NCBI RefSeq assembly: GCF_904848625.1
Contig: NZ_CAJHCP010000008.1
Coordinates: 186,001-250,000, forward strand
Direction: 5' to 3'
DNA from: Paraburkholderia metrosideri
Lineage (GTDB): Bacteria > Pseudomonadota > Gammaproteobacteria > Burkholderiales > Burkholderiaceae
DNA: 64,000 bases
Shown here: piece after piece, positions 1-8,110 of the stretch
Numbering within the stretch: the stretch's first letter is position 1
Layout: each line of letters starts with the position of its first letter
Program-made: the position numbers and the translations under genes
The notes under the pieces: model-generated
Seen by the model: the letters and a program-made list of their open reading frames with translations, nothing else
The model's database searches: none
What the model was told of the DNA's origin: nothing

Positions 1-1520
1 ACGGGGCGGTCTGGATTCGGGTCAAGCAAAATTCCACGTTCTGTGAGAGCGAGTTCGAGGATTGACGCGAATTTACCCGTGCGGACCTGGTGAGATGTCG
101 TCTCTACGAGCGCGGTCCCGCGGCGTTCATGTTCTTCTCGCTTCCAGACTACGCCAGAAAGATAGTTTTCGAAGTGAGCAGGGGCTTCACCGCTCGCATC
201 CAACGCGAAATGTTCGTGGTAAAGGCCGATGTCCGGATAGTAGAAGTCGGGCTTGTACTGGCGATGCTCGGCCGTCCTCGTGTTGTGCTCGTAAGGTCGT
301 TCATAGTCGTACTCGACGCCCTGGTAGAACAGCCAGTTCGCGATGATGCGTTCTTCCTGGCTGCGGACAAACTTGCCGTCGTTAGTTCGCATCTTTGCAT
401 TGCCATCGCGGTCGATGAAGTCGGCATCACCTTGCTCGCCAGGTTTCGGCAGGTCTTGACCAAACACAACCCGGAAGAGGTCCCAGTTCGTGCGAAATAT
501 GGGCGAGCTGTCTTTGAGCGCGTCGACGATTCCCATCAGTTTTTGCTGACCGGACGATGCGTCGATTGCCCAGTCCGGCACATCTGGCTTTTCGCCAGTT
601 GCCTTGCCGATGATGCTGAGCCCCAGCGCGTGAAAGGTTCGCGCTTCAACTGCTGCATCGTTCATGCCGAGTCGACTGAACGACTGGGCTGCGCGTGTCT
701 GAAGCTCGTCTGCGGCCTTTTTGTTGAATGCCAGCAGGAGAATCTGGTCGGGGCGAACGATGCCACGGTCGATTGCGTAGGCGGCTTTTGCGACCATGGT
801 CGACGTTTTGCCGGACCCGGCAGCGGCAACAACCAGCAGGCGGTCCTCAAAGCAGACCACCGCGCGCGCTTGTTCTTCAGACAGCGGTTTGCTTTCAACA
901 CGGTCAAACAGGTCCTTGCAGGCAATCAGTTCCCGCTTCGCATGCGCTTCATTTCTCCGCGCCCAATAGGCCGGCCAGTCACTTCGCCAGCTCTTGAGTG
1001 CCGTTTCGATGCGACCCGTGTCATCGGAAAGGCTGGCACGGATTGCCGGGTCTTTGAAAAGTCTCCAAAGTTCCTCCTCGGATATTTTCAGGCGCGGTCG
1101 CCGCGATTCGAATCCGGCCTGCCAGCTCTGCGGTATCCAGCGTCTTTCCTTTTCGCATTTCGCCACGTGGGCACCAGCCGTCTTGAGCCACGCCAGTATC
1201 TCGCCATATGCGTGATTGAACACATAGAGACGCTCGCACGCCGAGATTGCGTCTTCAAGCCCAATTGCCAGCTTGTTTGGTAGCCCATCGATGCGGACTG
1301 AGTCTGGCTTGCCAGCCCCAAAGGTGATGTCCGTCCAGAACAAGCCTTGCTTGATAATGGGCTTGTTTTTGCCGTCCAGTGTGAGCGTAACCTGTTGCTT
1401 CCCTTCAACGAAGAGAACCAGAGCACCGTCTGCCAGACTCAAAATCCAGTTCTTCGATTTTGTGAATACCTGGCCGTAATGGGAAGGTACCCACTGGTTT
1501 TTGTTATCGGCGCTCGTCAT
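1..1520 (-). CDS. HelD-like superfamily 1 DNA helicase, 3' end beyond window
   Basis: The frame is open from an ATG at 1520 to the window edge, about 506 codons without a stop. A Walker A motif AAAGSGKTS lies near residues 232-240, followed by LLLAFNKKAADEL, a UvrD/Rep helicase motif. Roughly 230 residues precede the Walker A, as in E. coli helicase IV (HelD) rather than UvrD. After the first helicase motifs comes a segment with NWLFYQGVEYDYERPYEH and YKPDFYYPD, then YHEHFALD, which also recalls HelD. The C-terminal helicase motifs are off the window. Family knowledge: 3'-5' ATP-dependent DNA unwinding in recombination and repair; in islands such helicases can belong to defence sets. The class is well supported; the exact role is not. 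Confidence 0.85.
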   Translation of the reverse strand, partial: MTSADNKNQWVPSHYGQVFTKSKNWILSLADGALVLFVEGKQQVTLTLDGKNKPIIKQGLFWTDITFGAGKPDSVRIDGLPNKLAIGLEDAISACERLYVFNHAYGEILAWLKTAGAHVAKCEKERRWIPQSWQAGFESRRPRLKISEEELWRLFKDPAIRASLSDDTGRIETALKSWRSDWPAYWARRNEAHAKRELIACKDLFDRVESKPLSEEQARAVVCFEDRLLVVAAAGSGKTSTMVAKAAYAIDRGIVRPDQILLLAFNKKAADELQTRAAQSFSRLGMNDAAVEARTFHALGLSIIGKATGEKPDVPDWAIDASSGQQKLMGIVDALKDSSPIFRTNWDLFRVVFGQDLPKPGEQGDADFIDRDGNAKMRTNDGKFVRSQEERIIANWLFYQGVEYDYERPYEHNTRTAEHRQYKPDFYYPDIGLYHEHFALDASGEAPAHFENYLSGVVWKREEHERRGTALVETTSHQVRTGKFASILELALTERGILLDPNPDRP

Positions 1521-1817
1521 CGTAGTTAGCCGACGCGAAGCCAGACGTCTAGCTGGCGAAGGTCGTATCTCAAAAATGAGTACGGTAGCCGGTTTGACGG
1601 GAAAACGAAAGGTGCCGTGTGAAGGAGTATCGTTCGTGGGTTTGACGATACTCGGCTGTCTTGACGTAACTTTATAGCTCAACGACAAAGCGAAGACGGC
1701 TCACGGTCTCACACCTGTTGTGGGGCTCTCGCCATTGCGAGTTCAGCCTCCCCGCATCATACGGATGCAGCCATCACCGGAGACTTCGATGCAATTCGGC
1801 CCTGCGATTTCAAAAAC

Positions 1818-1904
1818 TGGAACCCGATGCGAGCGGAACATTATCAACGCCAAGGATTCGTGTCTTCGATGTCGATGTGTTTGCCGGCCGTCACTGCCCC
1901 CGCC
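1818..1904. repeat. Diverged repeat, copy 1 (partner at 15599-15685)
   Basis: About 87 bases align with 15599-15685 in the same orientation. They share AACCCGA near the start, the block TGTCTTCGATGTCGA and a final CCCCGCC, with scattered substitutions and one single-base gap. The alignment runs past the antitoxin stop codon, so it is not explained by protein similarity alone. Confidence 0.6.
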
Positions 1905-1933
1905 AACTCTTCACGCGTTTTTCCGTCAGAGCG
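1844..1933 (-). pseudogene. 3' remnant of an AbrB-type antitoxin gene
   Basis: On the minus strand the frame ending in TGA at 1844-1846 reads ELAGAVTAGKHIDIEDTNPW then R-stop. This matches the C-terminus of the intact AbrB-like protein at 15623-15841 (SLAGSVKTDKHVDIEDMNPW then RG). Upstream the frame closes at a TGA after about 29 codons, with no SpoVT/AbrB N-terminal part, so only the tail survives. It may be a leftover of a duplication or of an exchanged cassette. Confidence 0.6.
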
Positions 1934-2182
1934 CGTAGTTCACAGCGACGACACCCGGCCTCGACGAGGAACCGGATTACAAGCATGCAACTGGCAGGCT
2001 GGCGCGCTTATGTTCAGCTCCTCAATAGCGTCCCAATTCTAGCCAGACGGAATTGACAAATATAATATAAGGACAAAGTTGTCGTTCCAGAAACACCTCA
2101 CCGCCCACGATTAGAACAAAGGTCGGCAGCGAAGTCACCAACGCTGGCGCGAACTTTGTGGGCAATACGGCCTGCAAAAAAC

Positions 2183-3253
2183 ATGAAAACACTGAGCCTA
2201 ATTCTCCTGATTTTTGGCCTCGCTGGTAGCGATGCAAATGCGATGTCGTTCACTGCGCCCAAACATAACCTCCCCGATGTCGTCACGTGGATGGACCAAC
2301 ACGGTGACACGACTCGAATCTATGCGGGGGGTGAGATAACCACTTCCAGCGCCAGCGAGTTGGAACGGTTCGCTCGCGCAAATCACATCGAGCGAGGCAT
2401 GGTGTTATTTAACTCACCGGGCGGTTCGCTTATGGGAGGGGTTGCGCTAGGCAACACCATCAGGAAACTTGGATTCGACACCGGTATTGCGACATATCTT
2501 CAAGGGGGAATGGTGACAAGCGGCATCTGCGCGAGTGCGTGCGCATATGCTTTTGCTGGCGGCCGGGGCCGATACTATTTAGGCGGCAACACAAGGCTCG
2601 GTATCCACCAATTCTATTCGGAGGGTGGTGACATCGGCAATGGGACCAGTCAGGAGGTCAGCGGCTTGCTGGTTGCGTATCTTCAACGCATGGGTGTTGA
2701 TGCGTTGGCATTTTCTGCATCGGCGTCCGTTCAACCAAATGACATTTTCTGGTTGAGCGCAGCGGAAGCCAACAAGCTCCATTTTTCCAACAACGGAATA
2801 GAGCCAACGACTGCAGAGCTCAAGCAGGTCAACGGCTCGACGTACCTTCGCATCGAGCAGAAATATACGAGCTACAGCGCTCGCTTCATTTTCAACTGCG
2901 CTCGCGGCGACAGGATTCTATTGATGGGGGGCATCGTTACCAACTCGCAAGATGCGAAGCAGGTGTACGATTGGGCTACACAGTCCTTCTTCACGTTCGA
3001 CCAGCAGACAATACAAACGAGGCGAAAGGGCAACGCGGACGACGGCCTAATGCCGAATGACTCAACAATTTGGGTAACACGTGTTCTCGCGCCCGCGGAA
3101 GTCCAGAAACTGTTGGCCTCGACGACAATTACGGTTTGGGTCGCAGCAGACGGAGCTGTTGGGCATACCGGCGCAGTGGATATCAGCGGTGTCCGCGACA
3201 AAGTCCGAGATTTTGTGAGCAATTGCAGCTTCCATCCGCAAAGCGACCGTTAG
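2183..3253 (+). CDS. Exported ClpP-like serine protease family protein (COG3904-like)
   Basis: Starting at the ATG at 2183, the 356-residue product begins with a signal peptide of about 20 residues (KTLSLILLIFGLAGSDANA). The body has ClpP/crotonase-fold protease features: an NSPGGS loop at residues 77-82, a candidate nucleophile Ser118 in CASACAYAFAGG, and a candidate catalytic His142 in LGIHQF. This pattern is typical of periplasmic ClpP-like proteins annotated COG3904. The C-terminal ~130 residues are not recognised. A TTG 27 bases upstream is in frame, but the ATG puts the signal peptide at the N-terminus. The gene stands alone on its strand. Substrate unknown; residue roles are inferred from the motif pattern. 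Confidence 0.75.
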   Translation: MKTLSLILLIFGLAGSDANAMSFTAPKHNLPDVVTWMDQHGDTTRIYAGGEITTSSASELERFARANHIERGMVLFNSPGGSLMGGVALGNTIRKLGFDTGIATYLQGGMVTSGICASACAYAFAGGRGRYYLGGNTRLGIHQFYSEGGDIGNGTSQEVSGLLVAYLQRMGVDALAFSASASVQPNDIFWLSAAEANKLHFSNNGIEPTTAELKQVNGSTYLRIEQKYTSYSARFIFNCARGDRILLMGGIVTNSQDAKQVYDWATQSFFTFDQQTIQTRRKGNADDGLMPNDSTIWVTRVLAPAEVQKLLASTTITVWVAADGAVGHTGAVDISGVRDKVRDFVSNCSFHPQSDR

Positions 3254-3383
3254 CCGAGCATCGCCACGACAAGCCTATTACGCTGACCCGGCCCGCAAGT
3301 CTCGATGTACCAAGAATGTAGGCAGCGAGAGGATGGCACGATAGGACCCACCCGCCTACGAACCGCACATTGAGCGAAGTCTA

Positions 3384-3441
3384 GGGACCTGGCGAGTGGT
3401 ACCTGCGTGAGTAGTAGTATGCGAATTGCTGCTGCGACCAC
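3384..3441. repeat. Diverged repeat, copy 1 (inverted partner at 15891-15949)
   Basis: On the plus strand this reads GPGEWYLRE then stop, identical at protein level to the last nine residues of the gene ending at 15918. DNA similarity continues about 30 bases past the stop (GTACCTGCGTGAGTAGTA is shared exactly). No open frame continues upstream, so this is a gene-tail fragment, not a gene. The rest of 3254-3499 shows nothing recognisable. Confidence 0.65.
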
Positions 3442-3499
3442 TTCGAGACCTCATTGATATAGTGAAGCGCGTCCTAGCGAGCCTGCGCTACGCGCTGCT

Positions 3500-4081
3500 C
3501 TAATCCAGCCTACGATGGCAGCAAGCACAGGCCTGAAGTCGCGCACGACCAAAAGAAAGATTTGAGGTTCGTGGTGCAAGAACCGGCGCAACCTCAAACT
3601 CGCGACATGCCGACCCGCCCAACTTCACCTTCAGGGCGCTCACGTCGAGCATCTGCAGCCAATCGCCGCGCAAGTCGGTAAAGAGCGCGCTGAATAGAGC
3701 GCAGGGTCGAAGACCGAACAAGCTCTCATCTGCTAGCGGTGTTTCGTTCGCGTCCATATACACGCTAACCTGTCTTGGTACCGCTGTGGAGTCCGTCGGT
3801 GCGGCGGGGCTTTGGATAACTGCGCTGCCGGGCTCAGCAGCAACGGTCACGCAGACCAATGAGGCGCTAACGGTGAACCTCGGAGACCAATCCGATGCCG
3901 GTAGCATGTGCGAGGGTCCCACAGTGTTCGAGTCTGATTCGCTACTGTGCTGCTCGCCCAACAAGTGCTCACGAATCCAATGCTCAGCCTCCTGCAACGC
4001 CTCATTCAGAATATGAAGTCTCGCGAGTTCCCGGACCGTGAATTCGCCGAGTTTGCTGACCCCTGCGTTCGTCTGTGGCAT
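3500..4081 (-). CDS. Hypothetical protein, 193 aa
   Basis: The frame runs from an ATG at 4081 to a TAG at 3500. A purine-rich GGAAGAG sits almost against the ATG, closer than usual for a ribosome site. Residues 1-45 look helical (GEFTVRELARLHILNEAL). The middle is low-complexity Ser/Pro/Ala-rich, and the last third is Cys-containing (CACCHRR near the end). No domain is recognised and there is no signal peptide. It is transcribed away from the membrane module at 4474. Coding status is moderately likely from frame length; function unknown. Confidence 0.45.
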   Translation of the reverse strand: MPQTNAGVSKLGEFTVRELARLHILNEALQEAEHWIREHLLGEQHSSESDSNTVGPSHMLPASDWSPRFTVSASLVCVTVAAEPGSAVIQSPAAPTDSTAVPRQVSVYMDANETPLADESLFGLRPCALFSALFTDLRGDWLQMLDVSALKVKLGGSACREFEVAPVLAPRTSNLSFGRARLQACACCHRRLD

Positions 4082-4473
4082 CTCTTCCGATTTCCATAAA
4101 GTTGTCGACTAGCACGGATGATTACGGGCCAGCGAGACAATTCCTGTCCGGCTAGCAACGCGTTGCGTTGAATAGACGAGACTGACGGAACAACTTTTCG
4201 TGAAGGGTATTCCTATCGGGACACATTTTGTCCTGAGCTCATTTCACAATCGGGCTCCAAGTTTGGGACAAATATCTTCTGTTTGACTCGTGTGTGTTGG
4301 CTATCGGCACAGCCTAAAGTTTTCTGCGCATCGTGCCGTTAGTCGATGGGGTCCCTTGCGTCACTTTTGGCAATGCAAAAGGGAAGAATGCCTTTGCAGT
4401 ACGTACCCAACGCGATACGTGGCCCGGGGTTGACGTCGCGTTGACGAAGACAAGATTAAAAACGGAGAGATAC
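4082..4473. other. Intergenic region before the four-gene membrane module
   Basis: About 390 bases lie between two divergent genes. The frame of the 4474 gene stays open upstream to about 4333, but a good ribosome site is seen only at 4474, so this stretch is taken as the promoter/leader of the module. AT content is higher around 4190-4330 than in the flanking genes. No clear operator was identified. Confidence 0.4.
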
Positions 4474-5334
4474 ATGCTGAACAGAGAGGCTGCGTCAAAT
4501 GCCCGTAATCAACTTGAAGCGGCGGCTAAGGACTATGACAAACGCCAGAACGAAGTCCAGATGCTGGCCACGGGGCTTTACAACCTGCGTCGCGAGAGCA
4601 GTGAACTACTGATTGGCGACGTCGAAGCGTACGTGAATGGTCTTGCTTCGACACCGAAAGAATTCAGCCGTGCGTTTTCTGAATTCAAGGTCGAGTATCA
4701 CACGTTTGAAGGTGTCATCGCAGAGGTCGACCGTCAACTGCATGACATCAACGTGACGGGCGGTGCGGCCGCAGGGGTAGGCGTAGCTGCCGGTGCGTCG
4801 ACAGCATTGTTGGCTCCGACGGCCGCCATGGCTGTTGCCACGACATTCGGCACTGCGTCTACGGGTACCGCCATCGCCTCCCTATCCGGTGCAGCCGCGA
4901 CGAACGCGGCGCTGGCTTGGCTTGGTGGCGGCGCGCTGGCTGCGGGCGGTGGTGGAATGTCCGCCGGCGGCGCACTGCTTGCACTAGCAGGCCCGGTCGG
5001 TTGGACTCTTGCGGGTGCGGCGGTCGTCGGGGGCGGACTCTTTGTGTGGCGCTCAAACGGAAAGGTCGCTGAGGAAGCTCACGCCAAGCGAGCGCCTATC
5101 GAGAAGGGCATCGCGTCGCTCAAGATGGCCGCAGCCGAAATCGAAATCCTCAGGCATTTGACGCTCACGCACACCATCGGGATGAAGTCGCTTCTCGGGA
5201 AGCTCAAGCGGACTGCGCCCAAGGACTACAGTCAGTTTTCCGCGGAAAGCAAGGATGCCTTGGGCTCGCTCATCAACCACGTGCGCTCGCTGTCGTCTCT
5301 GCTGAACAAGACCATTATGTCGAACGCTTCCTAA
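4474..5334 (+). CDS. Coiled-coil protein with Gly/Ala-rich hydrophobic core, first gene of membrane module
   Basis: The ATG at 4474 has GGAGAGA five bases upstream, which decides the start; the product is 286 residues. Residues 1-95 are charged and helical, likely coiled coil (RNQLEAAAKDYDKRQNEVQM). Residues about 96-192 are a long Gly/Ala-rich hydrophobic block (TTFGTASTGTAIASLSGAAA, then GGGALAAGGGGMSAGGALLA), ending in VWRSNGK. The last 90 residues are again helical and charged. Long glycine-zipper-like blocks of this kind occur in proteins that insert into or remodel membranes, but no named family is recognised. The stop lies 8 bases before the next gene, so the two are surely co-transcribed. 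No signal peptide. Function unknown. Confidence 0.75.
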   Translation: MLNREAASNARNQLEAAAKDYDKRQNEVQMLATGLYNLRRESSELLIGDVEAYVNGLASTPKEFSRAFSEFKVEYHTFEGVIAEVDRQLHDINVTGGAAAGVGVAAGASTALLAPTAAMAVATTFGTASTGTAIASLSGAAATNAALAWLGGGALAAGGGGMSAGGALLALAGPVGWTLAGAAVVGGGLFVWRSNGKVAEEAHAKRAPIEKGIASLKMAAAEIEILRHLTLTHTIGMKSLLGKLKRTAPKDYSQFSAESKDALGSLINHVRSLSSLLNKTIMSNAS

Positions 5335-5342
5335 GGCCCAAT

Positions 5343-6827
5343 ATGACTATCGACTCCACAATCGGGATATCAGGGGCGGCTGCGTTTTACGGCGGCCCGG
5401 CCCTAACCGGCACGGCTTCGCTGGCCGACCAGGCTGCGGGCATCGTGGTCGACGCAGTCAATGGGGCGCGAGTGGCGGCTGAGGCTGTTCTGCAGTCCGC
5501 GCAGGACAAGGCGTTCGAAAACGCAATGGCTGCGATGGCGGGGCTGCGAGAATTCATCGGAGAGCCCGGGAAGATTTTGGGCCGCATGGATACCAAGCAC
5601 GGGGAGGTCGCCGAGCATGTCGAGGTTGCCGTGCGTCGTTCGCGCGACTATCTCGCCCAAATCATGCCCGGCGCGACGTTCGAGGGGGTAGGACGTACAG
5701 CGCCCATGGACTACCGTATCAACGGAATCGACGTTCAGTCGAAGTTCATCAACGGCGCCAATAACAGCCTCAAGCATGTCCTTGAACACATGGATACGTA
5801 CAGCGATTTTGGTAAAGACGGCTTTTATCACATTCCCAAGGACCAGCACTCGCAGATTCTTGATGTTCTAAAGGGTAATCACGGCGAGCTCAGCGAAAAG
5901 ACCGTACGCGCCATTCATGAGAAGGTCGCGCAAATCGAACTTTCGACTGGCAAACCGTTTACTGAAGTCGTGCAGCCTTCCGTGTCGACATACGGCGAAG
6001 TGCAACTCGGCAAGGTTGGTGAAACAGTCGACCATCACGAGCAGGACCTCAAGGAGCAGAATGAGGCGCTCAAGGACCAGATTGCCCTTGAGCACGAACC
6101 ATCGCTGGCCGAAGGATTGAAGGCAACGGGCGGGGCCGCGGCAGTCGGTGCTGCACTCAGCCTGACAATGCACGTTTGGAAGAAGTATCGCGATGGAAAA
6201 AACGTCTTCGCAGGCGACTTTACCGTGGAGGACTGGAAGGAGGTCGGCCTATCCACTGTCAAGGGTGCTGCCGGCGGCGCTTTTGCGGGCGGCGCCATCT
6301 ACGCGCTGACCAACTGCGCTGAGATGGCCGCCCCGTTCGCAGGTGCATTCGTGAGCGCGGCAAAAGGAATGGCGTCGCTCGTAGCTGACTACCATGCCGG
6401 CAAACTTTCTCTGGACGCGCTCATCGACAACGGGATGTTCGTGTGCAGCGATGCAGCCATCGTGGGCCTGTGCACCGCTGCAGGTCAGACACTTATCCCG
6501 GTGCCGGTGCTTGGCGCCGTGCTGGGCTCCATCGCCGGCAAGCTTTTGTCGACCTTCATTGGCAAAAAAGCCCGGGAGGTTACCGACCGTCTGGCGGAAC
6601 GGATGAGCAGAATCGTAGCGGCACTTGATGATGAGGTGCGCAAGGTCCTCAACTTCCTTGAGGAGGAATTCGACCGCTTGGGCGAGCTCACGACGATTGC
6701 GTTCGACCTGTCGGCCAATGTGCGCCTGCTCGATGCGAGCCTCGCGCTCGCGCGTGCGCATGGCGTGCATGAAGCGCTTCTTATCAGGAATGAGTCGGAC
6801 CTCGACGCATTCATGACTGGCGCCTGA
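5343..6827 (+). CDS. Large membrane-associated protein of unknown function, second gene of membrane module
   Basis: The product has 494 residues. Residues 1-110 are Ala-rich and helical. Residues about 122-180 form a soluble-looking block containing YRINGIDVQSKFINGANNSL and YHIPKDQH, a distinctive motif set I cannot assign with certainty. Residues about 195-250 are charged helix. Residues about 255-400 hold several Gly/Ala-rich hydrophobic segments (GAAGGAFAGGAIYALT; LGAVLGSIAGKLLSTFIGKK). The C-terminal ~90 residues are amphipathic helix. The general plan of helix, hydrophobic core, helix is like that of the upstream protein. The start is eight bases after the upstream stop. Real gene, unknown function; co-action with its neighbours is inferred. 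Confidence 0.75.
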   Translation: MTIDSTIGISGAAAFYGGPALTGTASLADQAAGIVVDAVNGARVAAEAVLQSAQDKAFENAMAAMAGLREFIGEPGKILGRMDTKHGEVAEHVEVAVRRSRDYLAQIMPGATFEGVGRTAPMDYRINGIDVQSKFINGANNSLKHVLEHMDTYSDFGKDGFYHIPKDQHSQILDVLKGNHGELSEKTVRAIHEKVAQIELSTGKPFTEVVQPSVSTYGEVQLGKVGETVDHHEQDLKEQNEALKDQIALEHEPSLAEGLKATGGAAAVGAALSLTMHVWKKYRDGKNVFAGDFTVEDWKEVGLSTVKGAAGGAFAGGAIYALTNCAEMAAPFAGAFVSAAKGMASLVADYHAGKLSLDALIDNGMFVCSDAAIVGLCTAAGQTLIPVPVLGAVLGSIAGKLLSTFIGKKAREVTDRLAERMSRIVAALDDEVRKVLNFLEEEFDRLGELTTIAFDLSANVRLLDASLALARAHGVHEALLIRNESDLDAFMTGA

Positions 6828-6874
6828 ACGCGCCGAAGCACCATTGGATTCTCGGACCTAACGGAGATAACAAG

Positions 6875-7039
6875 ATGACGATTTTCTGGACTGCACTCAC
6901 TACCGCGCTCTACGGCTGTCTCGAGATTCTGGGCACGCTGCTCGGCACGGCGCTAGCCGCGGCCTTCGTCTGCTTTCTTGTAGCAGCACTGCTTGCCGCC
7001 GTGGTCGAGATATTCAAACAGCAAACCGCGACCGTCTGA
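6875..7039 (+). CDS. Small single-span membrane protein, 54 aa, third gene of membrane module
   Basis: An ATG at 6875 preceded by CGGAGATAACAAG (GGAG nine bases upstream) opens 54 codons. Almost the whole protein is one hydrophobic helix (LAAAFVCFLVAALLAAVVEI) followed by a short polar tail FKQQTATV. It starts 47 bases after the previous stop on the same strand. The size and shape suggest a small membrane partner of the neighbouring proteins; that role is inference. A longer overlapping frame beginning at 6993 in another phase is judged spurious at its N-terminus. Confidence 0.65.
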   Translation: MTIFWTALTTALYGCLEILGTLLGTALAAAFVCFLVAALLAAVVEIFKQQTATV

Positions 7040-7118
7040 ACGGCGCGACTACATTCACAGCGGCCGTACAGCGCTGCCAGCGAAACATGGCGCACACACT
7101 GTGCCTCAAGGATACAAA

Positions 7119-7958
7119 TTGGATACGGCATTTCTGAAAGATTCAGGAGACCTAGCAGCATTGTTGCAGTCCGCCGACGTTGACGACCTGGATGCGCTGG
7201 TCGACTACATTACCGACAATGGCAACGGGCGTGTGGCACTCGCCAAGGATGTGCGCGAGCGTTTCGTCACTTGCAAGAATGCACGCAATTACCGCGCGGC
7301 TGACCGAGGTGCCATTGCCAGTGAAATACTGCTTTTCGGTGGTAACTCAATAGCTAATCTGTTCCGGGGCGGCAAGGGTGTGTCCTATAACGAGCTCGCG
7401 AGCGATGTCGGCAGCCACTTGAAAGTCACTTTCGCCAAAGGTGCCGACGCGAGGACGATTGAGGAAGCCATTATTGAAAAACTCTACAACGACACTGTCC
7501 GAGTAATGTCGGCCCGCGACCTGCGAGAGTTCACTACGTCAATGGGCTCGTTTGGAGCATCGACAGCAGCGTCGGGGATGGCTGCTGGAATGAGTATGTA
7601 CGCAATGTCGATGGTTGTTGCGAGTGCTATGGCCTCCACAGTCATTGGCCGCGGGTTGCCGCTTGCGATGAGCGTCATCGCTTCGCGCGGCGCGGCCGTG
7701 CTTATTGGCCCTTTCGGCGTAGCCCTCTCAGGCATATGGACAGTCGCCGAACTGGCCAGTGCTGCCTATCGTGTCACCGTTCCGTGCGTCGTGCAAGTGG
7801 CGCACATCCGGCAAAAGGCCCTGAGAATTGCGCTTGAGTGCCGGTGCAGCAAATGTACGAAAATTAACACACAGGAAGCAAAATTCTGCTCCGAGTGTGG
7901 CAACCCCATGCCTCAGAAGGTCGCTCCGTCGACAGCGCTTACAACGTCCAGTTTTTAA
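7119..7958 (+). CDS. YaaW-family (UPF0174/DUF3944) protein with C-terminal zinc ribbon, fourth gene of membrane module
   Basis: I chose a TTG start at 7119, with AAGGA seven bases upstream. The product then begins LDTAFLKDSGDLAALLQSAD, matching the DUF3944-type start of YaaW proteins. Alternatives are a GTG at 7101 without a good ribosome site and an ATG at 6993 that overlaps the small gene. Family matches include LLFGGNSIANLFRGG near residues 71-85 and SAAYRVTVPCVVQVAHIRQK near 214-233; E. coli YaaW has closely similar stretches. Residues 145-212 are Gly/Ala/Met-rich and hydrophobic. The last 40 residues add a zinc ribbon (C243-x2-C246, C257-x2-C260), which I do not remember in E. coli YaaW. 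The biochemical role of the family is not established. Confidence 0.8.
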   Translation: MDTAFLKDSGDLAALLQSADVDDLDALVDYITDNGNGRVALAKDVRERFVTCKNARNYRAADRGAIASEILLFGGNSIANLFRGGKGVSYNELASDVGSHLKVTFAKGADARTIEEAIIEKLYNDTVRVMSARDLREFTTSMGSFGASTAASGMAAGMSMYAMSMVVASAMASTVIGRGLPLAMSVIASRGAAVLIGPFGVALSGIWTVAELASAAYRVTVPCVVQVAHIRQKALRIALECRCSKCTKINTQEAKFCSECGNPMPQKVAPSTALTTSSF

Positions 7959-8110
7959 GGTGGTTTAAGACAATAACGCAATATGTCAAGGCGCACCACG
8001 ATGCGGTCGTGGGCGCGCTTTTGTTCGAAGAACGGTGTCCAAGAGCGCGAAGGACCTTTTCTTGCCGCTGCTTTCGGCTGCCTAGTTACGTGACAGGATA
8101 AATCCCCGCC

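Larger units (their letters stand above)
1521..2182. other. Intergenic region, promoter side of the helicase gene, with a degraded antitoxin tail
   Basis: About 660 bases separate the helicase start from the exported protease gene. No convincing intact gene is seen; open frames here are short and lack recognisable domains. The region must hold the helicase promoter and probably that of the protease. It also holds the repeated fragment at 1818-1904 described separately. Confidence 0.5.

Noticed and set aside
90..1283. 397-codon plus-strand open frame
   Set aside because: It is antisense to the HelD-like helicase, whose Walker A and other motifs are plain on the minus strand; the plus product has no domain.
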